Source: CAZTDU01 sp050248795 (GTDB taxonomy: Bacteria > Pseudomonadota > Gammaproteobacteria > Burkholderiales > SG8-39). From it: a stretch of 64,000 bases of DNA. The stretch lies in the NCBI GenBank assembly GCA_050248795.1, contig JBFWRS010000005.1:1-64000 (forward strand). The letters run 5' to 3'. Of this stretch, positions 54,701-61,923 are shown one piece after another (within the stretch, counting starts at the first letter, position 1; each line of letters opens with the position of its first letter). The position numbers and the translations under genes are program-made. Below the pieces are notes generated by a model. It saw only the letters and a list, made by a program, of their open reading frames with translations. It was not told the DNA's origin and searched no databases.

Positions 54701-57700
54701 GACCAGAGAGGACCACGCCTCCTCGAGGAACACCCGGTTCTCGGTGCGCAGGTACGCGTTCAGGCCGTGGATCTGGATGCCGTCCTGGGAGAACGCGAGC
54801 GTCGCGCCTGCGCGGTCGATGTCGATGAAAGTATGGCCGAGGAAGCGCTCCAGCGCCTCGACGCGCGCTACGCGCTGCCGGTATTCCGGGCTCTGGCGGG
54901 CGAGAAACCAGTCCGGCGCCAGCGTGGCCGGATCGACGCCGCCTCCGGTCTGCGACAGGTAGGCCTGTCCGATCGATTCCACCACCAGGTCGTCGAACGA
55001 GTAGTAGAGCACCGGCCGGTCGGGCCGCTGCAGCGCGGCGCGCGTGCCCGGCAGCATGGTCGAGGACTCGGCCCATGCCAGCAGCAGCTCCTCAGCCGCA
55101 GCGCGCTGCTCGGCGCGCGTCGGCGCAGCCATGGCGAGCTCCACGGCTTGGCGTACCTCGACGGATTCGGCAGCCGCTTCTTCCAGGTCGCGGACATGCC
55201 CTGAGCCACGGATATTGGGTACGCCGCCCGCCTGAGGCGCGCGCTCTGGCGGCGCGACGTACTCGCGAAAGAATGGCTCGCGCACCAGATCAAGTGCACC
55301 AGCCGTACCCGGGCTGCCGTCGGCGCGGATGAACTGTGCGGTGGAAATCAGCCGATTGCCGCCGGGCAGCGACTGCCCGCGAGGCGTCGCATTGACGCGG
55401 ATCGTGGCGATGCCGGCTTCCTCGAGACCCAGCATCTCGAAGGGCTCCGAGATGCCGTTCATGTTCGCATCGCGCCACAGGCGCAGGTCCGCGATCCCGG
55501 CACCGCGGAATTCATCGTGCCCGATGAAGCCGTCGCCATCGACATCCGCGAGGATCTGCCACGCATCCAGCGGCGAATCATGCTCGTCCACTTGGCCGTC
55601 GGCATTCGTGTCCAAGGGGGAGAACGCCGCAAAGCCGTCCCGCGCCAGCGTGCCATCAGGCAGTCGTGTCTGGTTGCCGAAGAGTTCGTTGCCATCGTCG
55701 ATCAGTCCGTCGCCGTCGCGGTCCAGCACCACCCAGTAGTCATCGCCATTGAGCCAGCCGGTGCCGCTGCGCACACCGCCGCCTTCGTGGTCGAACAACA
55801 CGCCGCCGACCAGCGCACTGACCGTCTCGAAGCCGTCGCCATCCATGTCCAGCGCAAGCGGATCCATCGCCGGTCGCCAGGTTCGCGCCTGGTCCCACAG
55901 GGCGGGGATGGCACCGTCCGGCTTCGGCCTTGGGCCCGCTTCGTCGGCGTGCGTCTCGAGGCGGATGCCCAGGTCCGGCCGGCCGGTGATGGTGATGTCG
56001 CCCTCGATGCCGACGCCCGGAACTTGTGCGTCGGCGACCTCTATGTGCACGCGGTTCGTTCCGCCCGGCGCATAGGCATAGACCTGACCGCCGTTCTCCC
56101 AGTAGATCACACCACCGGCGCCCTCGAAGAACGCCTCGCCTTCCTTGCGTGAGCCAGTCCCTAGCTGCAAACCATCCGGGCCGACGTGGATGACGCCACC
56201 AACCTGGGCTTCCGGCATATCCGCAAGGGCGTCGCCCCAATCGACATGGAAGGTGTCGTAGCCCTTGCCGCCAATAGCCCTGTCCCCAGCGTCGCCATCG
56301 AGCAGATCGAGGGTGTCGTCGCCGTCGCCTCCTGCAAGCACGTCGCGCCCTGCGCCGCCTTCAAGCCGATCGTCGCCGGCACGGCCGTCCAGGCGATCGT
56401 CGCCCGCGCCGCCATGGATGCGGTCATCGAGACTCCCGCCGACCAGCAAGTCGCTGCCATCCGCGCCGAACCCGACGTACACACTGCCACCGGTACGCAC
56501 GCTGGCGGCCATCTGCGCGAGCACCTCGGCATTTCGTGCGTCGTTGCCGAGTTCCTCCGCGCCTTGAAGCCTGGCCGCGCCGAGCGTGCCGACCGCAAGC
56601 GCCACGCCCACCGGCGCGCCGTCGCCACCACCCGGAACCTGGGTGCGCGCTTCGTACAGCAGGTTCTGGCCCGTCTCGCGCACCAGGTAGCCGGCATCGC
56701 GCACATTGCGCTCGAACACCGCCAGCGCGAGTTCCGCGCGGTCGCGCAGCCAGGTTTCCGTCAGGCCCTTGCCGGTCGACGCATCGAAAGTATCGAGCTC
56801 GCCATCGACGTTGAACGACGCATACAGGGTGTCGTCGCCCAGCACGACGAAGGGGTTCAGTTCGCGCAGGGCATGGCGAAACGCGATCTCGCCGTCCGCC
56901 TGTGCCGCCAGCACCGATGGGTCACTCGTGATCTCCACCGTGCGCATGAACTTGATGGTCGCCAGGCTGAGCACCTGTTCCCATTCCATGCCTTGCAGTT
57001 CCAGGATGCGCAGGGGCGGACCGGAGCGCGCCGCCAGGGCCACCTCGATTTCCTCGATCCGCTGGTACAAGGACTCGCGTGCCTGAAGATTCCCGAACCC
57101 GTCGGGCGACTCGTCGATATCGATGCGATCGAAATCGGGCCCTACGATCAGGCGGCCAAGCGCCCCGACCGCGAGTTCAAGAGAGTCAGCCTCTACCGCT
57201 GCGTCTTCGAAGCTGGCGCTGTAGCGCATCGCGCGCTGGTTCGAGCTGGCCGCGATGATGCTCTCGATCGAGTGTTGCGACAGCGTCGGGTCGGCCTTCT
57301 GGAAAAGATTGATCACGGCCAGCGAGTCGGCGATCAGCGTGATGCTATGCGTGCGTCCGAAGTCCTGATCGTGCGGTTGCGTGCCGGCTGCGGCGTCGAG
57401 CAGGTTGCCGTATGCGTCCGGCTGATCCTCGATCAGGATGCGCGTCTTGTCCGCAAAGGGCTTCGGCGTCAGGCCTGAGTTGGTCACGAACGTCTCGTCG
57501 TTGTTGGCGCCCATGCCATACAGATACGTGATCTTCGCCTCCGCCGCGGACGAAACGCCGTTGCTATCGAAGATCGACGTGGCGAGCGTGCCCCTGATGT
57601 GGCGGCCAAGGACAAACTCCGCCCACTGGCTTCTCGCATGCAGGTAGGCGTTGGACTTGTCCTGCGCATCACCGGGGTCGATGTGCGGGGCGGACATGGC

Positions 57701-58492
57701 CGAGTCGAACAGCGTCGCGGCGACGCCATTGCCAAGCACTTCGCCCGGCTCGATAAGTCCGTGCGCAATGGCCGCCTCGGGGTCGGCAAGGATGGCGTCG
57801 TAGCGCGCAATCAGTTCACCCAGCGAGGCGATGGAAGGTTCCAGCGTCCCCCTGCCCGCCGAATTGAAAAGATAGGTGCCGAGCACGTCCTCCGCATGCA
57901 ACTCGGTGAAAATCGTCGCCAGGTGCCCGCCAAGCGAGTATCCGGTAACGCTGATCTGCACGTCCGCGGGCAGCACGCCGGTGCGCAGTTCCGCGTAGTA
58001 CCGCTCCATCGCGGAGAGCTGCGCCAGCGCGAATCCGGAGGTGAATACGCCGATGTCCGCGCCGGCGACGTCGCGCTGATTGTCGCCGCCGTCACGCTGG
58101 TCGAAGAACTCCGTGCTGCGTATGGACAGCGTGTACTCACCGGTCTCGCGGTGCCGCATCAACGTGGCGGAGAAGCCGCTGGGGTCGTTGGCGTGGTGGT
58201 GGACTACTTCCCAGTTGTCCAGAAAATAAATCGACTGGGCTATCGTGAGCCTTGTCGCGCCCGGGAGGACGGGTGTGGTAGGACTCACAAAGCCAAGTGT
58301 CGCAAGGCGTCGATTCATCTCTGGTACGCCGTTGACGTAGACGATCTCGCGGAGATCGTTGTTGCCGTAGAGCAGGCGCTCGGAAAGCTGCAGCCTGTCA
58401 GATAGCGCGACATCGTCAAGGTAGCACTCTGCAACCATCTGCGATATTGCGTAGTCGTACCACTTCTGCGACGACGTTCTGGAATCGGTCAT
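51752..58492 (-). CDS. Giant RTX/EF-hand protein with N-terminal lipase-like domain
   Basis: About 2246 residues from the ATG at 58492 (ribosome binding site GAGG seven bases upstream; a GTG two codons earlier is less likely). Residues 1-600: alpha/beta-hydrolase domain with nucleophile elbow GYSLGG (Ser186). About 680-760: RTX nonamers such as GGAGDDRLDG. About 875-1010: EF-hand-like loops DMDGDGFET, DRDGDGLIDD, DTNADGQVDEHD and DVDGDGFIGHDEF. About 1370-1920: further RTX blocks (1590-1615, 1750-1775) mixed with HCBP-type segments such as VRFADGTVWD. The last 200 residues are Pro/Ala-rich, ending in a Gly-rich tail. No signal peptide is seen, so type I secretion is expected, but no HlyB/HlyD/TolC set is adjacent. 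It probably folds on calcium outside the cell and acts on lipids or esters. Confidence 0.85.
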   Translation of the reverse strand: MTDSRTSSQKWYDYAISQMVAECYLDDVALSDRLQLSERLLYGNNDLREIVYVNGVPEMNRRLATLGFVSPTTPVLPGATRLTIAQSIYFLDNWEVVHHHANDPSGFSATLMRHRETGEYTLSIRSTEFFDQRDGGDNQRDVAGADIGVFTSGFALAQLSAMERYYAELRTGVLPADVQISVTGYSLGGHLATIFTELHAEDVLGTYLFNSAGRGTLEPSIASLGELIARYDAILADPEAAIAHGLIEPGEVLGNGVAATLFDSAMSAPHIDPGDAQDKSNAYLHARSQWAEFVLGRHIRGTLATSIFDSNGVSSAAEAKITYLYGMGANNDETFVTNSGLTPKPFADKTRILIEDQPDAYGNLLDAAAGTQPHDQDFGRTHSITLIADSLAVINLFQKADPTLSQHSIESIIAASSNQRAMRYSASFEDAAVEADSLELAVGALGRLIVGPDFDRIDIDESPDGFGNLQARESLYQRIEEIEVALAARSGPPLRILELQGMEWEQVLSLATIKFMRTVEITSDPSVLAAQADGEIAFRHALRELNPFVVLGDDTLYASFNVDGELDTFDASTGKGLTETWLRDRAELALAVFERNVRDAGYLVRETGQNLLYEARTQVPGGGDGAPVGVALAVGTLGAARLQGAEELGNDARNAEVLAQMAASVRTGGSVYVGFGADGSDLLVGGSLDDRIHGGAGDDRLDGRAGDDRLEGGAGRDVLAGGDGDDTLDLLDGDAGDRAIGGKGYDTFHVDWGDALADMPEAQVGGVIHVGPDGLQLGTGSRKEGEAFFEGAGGVIYWENGGQVYAYAPGGTNRVHIEVADAQVPGVGIEGDITITGRPDLGIRLETHADEAGPRPKPDGAIPALWDQARTWRPAMDPLALDMDGDGFETVSALVGGVLFDHEGGGVRSGTGWLNGDDYWVVLDRDGDGLIDDGNELFGNQTRLPDGTLARDGFAAFSPLDTNADGQVDEHDSPLDAWQILADVDGDGFIGHDEFRGAGIADLRLWRDANMNGISEPFEMLGLEEAGIATIRVNATPRGQSLPGGNRLISTAQFIRADGSPGTAGALDLVREPFFREYVAPPERAPQAGGVPNIRGSGHVRDLEEAAAESVEVRQAVELAMAAPTRAEQRAAAEELLLAWAESSTMLPGTRAALQRPDRPVLYYSFDDLVVESIGQAYLSQTGGGVDPATLAPDWFLARQSPEYRQRVARVEALERFLGHTFIDIDRAGATLAFSQDGIQIHGLNAYLRTENRVFLEEAWSSLVDYAYGSIATRTRLAPYLEAFARGAQTRDFTEVDAMLAARRIADPAGALEDVVDLSRALGYAFVDRGWLTFPGLLRQWVEDAGSDPALAPTLDVLGVRVAATTSITGTGTGDVLMLGDVAQAPPSGSMAVVAGSFGNDILFGGGFFPAMILDGAGDDIAQGGAEDNEYRSGPGRDIILFGTGSGRDLHFPEVMTRPTLPGERDVLQFLPGVHPDDVIVRRRHEDGAGNGALELRIAGTSDAFIDKWFAYLDTTDNDHRILDEVRFADGTVWDVVELRRRSLLGTDGDELRLGGPGLRGYMDQDDIIDGGGGNDELLGLDGTDTLLGGPGDDNLEGSRGDDVLDGGPGDDQLYGGLGVDTYVLARGGGRDTVFPGNYVTFTGTAVFPELDIVRVSDGISPDEVLLQRAGSGVRILLADASAEIVDSGNAANPLYVGAGGVGPSIGRIEFADGTMWDGAAIRALSLLGATAGADAFFGYEDSGDHIRGLGGNDTLRGLGGDDVLDGGPGDDLLAGGTGADVYLYRRGDGRDIIEDSAPPDGTLNELRFVDLLQPEVYREVGVLKVTGTDDSVSGLTGIGRIMFADGTTATPESIAGPPAPAPDDGAPPEDDPPVDAEEPPLPPDGYGIVNGTSGEDVLGVDAPGVNALFGGPGTDTYQFNLGDGMAAVMDEETNGDRTFVRFGPGITPADLDVQPDAGFTLIHVGAQGDAIAFTGTVSEFRFESGESRSLADLLSPQSPPAAPEPPVPAAPVADAVLPQRPEEEAALVTDVHDTIAPLPGEVSAPGPESSIRAASAAADTSSPFEAIAESPLPAPSAGGSSPSFDASATFSLPAYATQDLPLVGTPSDPVYREIDARLDVLLQAGRANLSETYAQAIEEFARRRRQREGEESSPEPEAPSGEEIGRWNEALHAWHARHPGFETGDAGAQDGVWSSGWGGLAGGGPSLDELLVAGGRNPLGNPYALPRVSGAQAAPGLTEGIAVLG

Positions 58493-58501
58493 GCGCACAC
58501 C

Positions 58502-59671
58502 TCAGCGAGGAAACTGTCCGATCGGCAATAGCACCTTGTCGATGAACCAGACAGTGAAATCAATGTCCTTGTTTCGGCTGCGTACGCGCCCCATCCCCGG
58601 CATCTGGGAGTACGCAGGGCACACGTTTCCGAAGAACCAGTTGACTCGTACGTCCGGTGCTCGTGCGCCGGCGATAAAGCCGCGTCGCAGTCCAAGAATC
58701 TCACCGGTCATCAGGTCCACGACTGCCAGTTCGCCGCCGGCGATGGCCAACTCACGATCTCGCGGGCGCTTGATGCCCCTCCATGTCCAGCCATAACGGC
58801 TCTGGACATGCGCGACATACTCAACCTTCATCGTGCGGAGATTCGCGCGATCAAAGCCGGAGTAGCGCTGATAGTGCTTGTCAGCAGGAATCGGATCCCA
58901 AAGCGACAGCGGATAGGATTTCTTGAGCCCAGTAGCAACATTGTTCGGCAAGCTCGGCGTTTCAAATACTGGATAGCTTCCCGGACTTTTCGGCGAGGTC
59001 CAGCCAGGCCCAACGAAGACCCACGGAACTTTCGTACGATCTCCGCTCTCGGACTCGATGTACCCATATGGATCTTCCAGCGCATACCGGTCCCCCAGCG
59101 CGTACTCGGGCTCCCTCGCTCGCGGGCGTACCTGGTAGATCGACGTGACGTCCTTTACAGTTTTGTAGATGAACTCTCCAGCTTCCGCCTTGCACAAGGC
59201 AAGCCAATAGTCGAAGGGCTTCATGCCCGCCTTGTAGACAGGCTCCTTGGGCGCTTCCGGCCACTTGATCGGAGGAACCTTGTGGAACGGCCAGTGCTCG
59301 GGGTTCTCCTTTCGGTGCAAGGCGAAGTGGGCGCATCCGGAGGCGATGTTCGGTTCCTTCCGGCGACGACAGTCGTAATAGCGATCCGGATCGTAGTGTT
59401 CGCCGAAGTGCTCTCGCCTCGATGCGTCGAATCGGGGAAGTCGCGAGACGTAGACGCGAAGACAAGCCAGATAGTGCTTGGTGTAGCTGATGGGCACGTT
59501 GCACGGCGTGTAGCGCGCAAGCCAGGATTCACGCACCACCGCAACGTCTTCTGCCGTGGGCTTGGGTGCAGGCGGAACGGGCTTCTGCTTCGGCGCCGAC
59601 AGGCAAGCCAGCGGCATGGCGATGAACGTCGCCAGGAGTAGGAACGCACCGGTCCGTCTGCTGAGTCGCAC
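58502..59671 (-). CDS. Exported protein of unknown function, paired with the RTX/lipase-like protein
   Basis: 389 residues. The N-terminus has basic residues and a hydrophobic segment, then MPLACLSAP; a signal peptidase I cut or a weak lipobox (Cys23) is possible. The mature part is rich in Pro, Tyr, Trp and Cys, with no repeats and no family I recognise. Several cysteines suggest a disulfide-bonded periplasmic or surface protein. It starts the two-gene unit and ends nine bases before the RTX gene, so they are cotranscribed. Its base composition is markedly more AT-rich than the rest of the window. It could be an immunity or chaperone protein, or a structural partner. Confidence 0.75.
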   Translation of the reverse strand: MRLSRRTGAFLLLATFIAMPLACLSAPKQKPVPPAPKPTAEDVAVVRESWLARYTPCNVPISYTKHYLACLRVYVSRLPRFDASRREHFGEHYDPDRYYDCRRRKEPNIASGCAHFALHRKENPEHWPFHKVPPIKWPEAPKEPVYKAGMKPFDYWLALCKAEAGEFIYKTVKDVTSIYQVRPRAREPEYALGDRYALEDPYGYIESESGDRTKVPWVFVGPGWTSPKSPGSYPVFETPSLPNNVATGLKKSYPLSLWDPIPADKHYQRYSGFDRANLRTMKVEYVAHVQSRYGWTWRGIKRPRDRELAIAGGELAVVDLMTGEILGLRRGFIAGARAPDVRVNWFFGNVCPAYSQMPGMGRVRSRNKDIDFTVWFIDKVLLPIGQFPR

Positions 59672-59751
59672 AGCTCTCCCGGGGAGTGCGGGACAAGCGG
59701 AAAACCCGCATCACAGGCTACGCCGGAGCCCCGGGCGGCTCAATCGGGAAC

Positions 59752-59781
59752 TTGCCAATCTGGTGCGAAAAGTTACCAATC
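59752..59781. repeat. Paired 9-bp direct repeats in the divergent intergenic region
   Basis: TTGCCAATC (59752-59760) and TTACCAATC (59773-59781) differ at one position and start 21 bases apart, about two helical turns. They lie upstream of the RTX-associated operon and the TMEM165-like gene. They may be regulator half-sites. Confidence 0.4.
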
Positions 59782-59826
59782 CGCGCAACCAGGGCCGCGG
59801 GCAGCGTCCCGGCTATCGTCCCGTCC

Positions 59827-59856
59827 AGGCGAAAACACTCACGGTGATTTTCGCCT
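59827..59856. repeat. Perfect 9-bp inverted repeat
   Basis: AGGCGAAAA, twelve bases, then TTTTCGCCT. The inner twelve bases contain a second small inverted repeat (TCAC G GTGA), so a long hairpin could form. It lies 69 bases upstream of the TMEM165-like gene and 155 bases upstream of the RTX-associated operon. It may act as a terminator or operator. No manganese (yybP-ykoY) riboswitch core was recognised here. Confidence 0.5.
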
Positions 59857-59909
59857 CCAGGCAAAAATCGCGGTGCGGGCCCGGCGACCAACGGACCGGT
59901 CGCGCCCCG

Positions 59910-59915
59910 TAGAAT
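59910..59915 (+). promoter_or_regulatory. -10 box of the TMEM165-like gene, near-leaderless
   Basis: TAGAAT lies nine bases before the ATG at 59925. The intervening GCGCGCCTG contains no ribosome binding site. Same spacing as at nadE. Confidence 0.42.
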
Positions 59916-59924
59916 GCGCGCCTG

Positions 59925-60494
59925 ATGCTCGAAGCCCTGCTGGTCTCCACCGGCGTCGTCGCCGTGGCGGAGATCGGCGACAAGACGCAACTCCTGGCGC
60001 TGGTGCTCGCGGCGCGCTACCGCAAGCCGGTGCCGATCATCCTCGGCATCCTCGTCGCCACGCTCGCCAACCATGCGCTGGCGGCGGCGGCTGGCGCGTG
60101 GCTGGTGCGCGCGCTGGGGCCGGAGACGATGCGCTGGGCGATCGGCGTGTCCTTCCTCGCCATGGCCGCCTGGGCGCTGGTGCCGGACAAGCTGGACGAC
60201 GGCGCGCGCGTGCCGGGACGCCTGGGCGCATTCGCCGCCACGCTCATCGCTTTCTTCCTGGTCGAGATGGGCGACAAGACCCAGGTCGCCACCGTGGCGC
60301 TGGCGGCGCACTACGAGGCGTTCGTCGCGGTCGTCGCCGGCACCACGCTCGGCATGATGATCGCCAACGTGCCCGCGGTGCTGCTGGGCGAGGCGGCGGC
60401 TACCAGGCTGCCGCTGCGTCTGGTGCGGGGCGTGGCGGCAGGGATCTTCGCGGTGCTGGGTGTCAGCGCACTGCTGGGACTGGACCGCTTCTGA
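59925..60494 (+). CDS. TMEM165/UPF0016 family manganese-type cation transporter
   Basis: 189 residues with two repeated halves, each carrying the family signature: AEIGDKTQLLAL near residue 16 and VEMGDKTQVATVAL near residue 114. Six helices are predicted. Bacterial members such as MneA export manganese; calcium or proton exchange has been shown for eukaryotic relatives. The ATG is preceded by a -10-like box at nine bases. It is a single-gene unit. Confidence 0.9.
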   Translation: MLEALLVSTGVVAVAEIGDKTQLLALVLAARYRKPVPIILGILVATLANHALAAAAGAWLVRALGPETMRWAIGVSFLAMAAWALVPDKLDDGARVPGRLGAFAATLIAFFLVEMGDKTQVATVALAAHYEAFVAVVAGTTLGMMIANVPAVLLGEAAATRLPLRLVRGVAAGIFAVLGVSALLGLDRF

Positions 60495-60507
60495 GGCTAC
60501 GCCGCCG

Positions 60508-61776
60508 CTACTTCTTCGCCGCCACCGCGATCGGCACCACCAGGCGCGCCTGCCGCGTGTTGTCCTGCACGATCAGGCGGTAGTCGCCGGCGGCGACCTT
60601 GTCGGTGGCCGACACGATCAGCACCTGCATCTGCGGGTTCTCGACACTGAGCCCGGCCGGCGCGCCTTCGATGTACGCGTAGTACGGCGCTTTCCCGCCT
60701 TCGATCACCACGGTCTTGTTGCCGGCGGCGCCGACGGTGAACTTGAGTTCCGTCGCGTCGACCTTCATCGCGGCCGGCAGGCCATCTACCTTGCAGTCCT
60801 TCAGCGCGTCCAGCGCCTTTGCCGCGTCGAAGGTCGCCACCAGCGCGGTCATGCGCTGCGTCGCGGCTTCCAGCAGCAACACCTGCTGCTTCAGGGCGGC
60901 GACCGCCTTGTCCAGCACCGCCTTCGCCGCCGACTTGGCCTCTGGCCGCAGGCTTTCAAGAATGTTCGGCCCGGTGGCAGCGGGCTTGGCGATCACGCTT
61001 CCCAGGTCCACCGTCGGCGCAAACACCTGGCTCGCCTTCACCAGCCCGCCGATGATCTGCGGCACCGCCTCCAGCGACCCGACGGTGCCGTTGATGGCAT
61101 CGAGGATCACGCGGTCGATCTCGTCCACGACCGTGGCCAGCCGGCCGCCGGCGATGCTGCGCTGGGCAATGAGCTGGTCCGCCGCGCTCTGCGCCGCGAT
61201 CGCCTTGCTCTGCGCCTGGCGCGCTGCCTGCACGTCCGCCGCCGCATCGGCGCTCCCGGCGAGCCTTTCCACGTTGGCGATTGCGTTCTCGACCGCGATG
61301 CTGCGCCGGCGCAGCGCGCGCATGTTCTCGTCCAGCCGCTTCTGGACGGCGTCGTCGAAGTTCATCGCCGTCACCGCGTGCTCGGCGCAGCTCAGCGCCT
61401 TCATGCCGGCGACGTAGATCACCGCGCGACGCTTGTCGGTGTTGACGATGCCAAGGCTGTACGCGGTGCCGCCGAGGATCGCGCCGCCCACCAGCGCATC
61501 GCGGTGCGCGCCGCCGGCGCCGGCGGCGACCAGCAGGCCGCCCAGCGTCACCAGCGCGTTGGTCAGCCCCTGTTCGGATTCGCCCAGTTCGATGACCTTG
61601 GCGCGGTAGGTCTCGCGCGTGGCGCGCGAGTACGCCAGCGCGTCGGGCAGCGACTTCGGTACCGCGGCGCCGTGGTCGCCGCCGACCGTGCGGACGGCGT
61701 AGGGGCTCGCACAACCGCCGAGCATTGCTGCCGCGGAGATCGCGGCGATGCCGATGAAAGCCGCGCGAGCGACCAT
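60508..61776 (-). CDS. Lipoprotein of unknown function with coiled-coil region
   Basis: 422 residues. A signal peptide ends in the lipobox MLGGC, with Cys22 for lipidation. A hydrophobic glycine-rich stretch (VTLGGLLVAAGAGGAH...LVGGAILGG, about residues 75-105) may be membrane-associated. Ala/Gln/Glu-rich helical segments follow, then a beta-rich end (about residues 345-420) resembling an Ig-like domain. No family is recognised. It should be anchored to the inner or outer membrane. Downstream 14 bases separate it from the end of the convergent TMEM165-like gene. Confidence 0.75.
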   Translation of the reverse strand: MVARAAFIGIAAISAAAMLGGCASPYAVRTVGGDHGAAVPKSLPDALAYSRATRETYRAKVIELGESEQGLTNALVTLGGLLVAAGAGGAHRDALVGGAILGGTAYSLGIVNTDKRRAVIYVAGMKALSCAEHAVTAMNFDDAVQKRLDENMRALRRRSIAVENAIANVERLAGSADAAADVQAARQAQSKAIAAQSAADQLIAQRSIAGGRLATVVDEIDRVILDAINGTVGSLEAVPQIIGGLVKASQVFAPTVDLGSVIAKPAATGPNILESLRPEAKSAAKAVLDKAVAALKQQVLLLEAATQRMTALVATFDAAKALDALKDCKVDGLPAAMKVDATELKFTVGAAGNKTVVIEGGKAPYYAYIEGAPAGLSVENPQMQVLIVSATDKVAAGDYRLIVQDNTRQARLVVPIAVAAKK

Positions 61777-61923
61777 GTTCTTTCTCCCAGGCGCGCGAAG
61801 GTGCGCGTCGCAACACTACGCCTGCGCCCGTCGCCCTGGACGGCCGGCTTCCGGCAATCGGTGCGTTTGCGCACACGAAATTCAACATCGCCCGGGCAGC
61901 GCTGCCCTCGCCCTCCTCCCGCC
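61777..61923. other. Intergenic region
   Basis: 147 bases between two minus-strand genes. I see no clear hairpin, repeat or strong promoter box here; a short AT-richer stretch near 61875-61885 is the only visible departure from the surrounding composition. Confidence 0.5.

Noticed and set aside
59672..59924. Manganese (yybP-ykoY) riboswitch upstream of the TMEM165-like gene
   Set aside because: The family is often under this riboswitch, but I could not find the conserved core, and the -10 box so close to the ATG leaves no leader for it.
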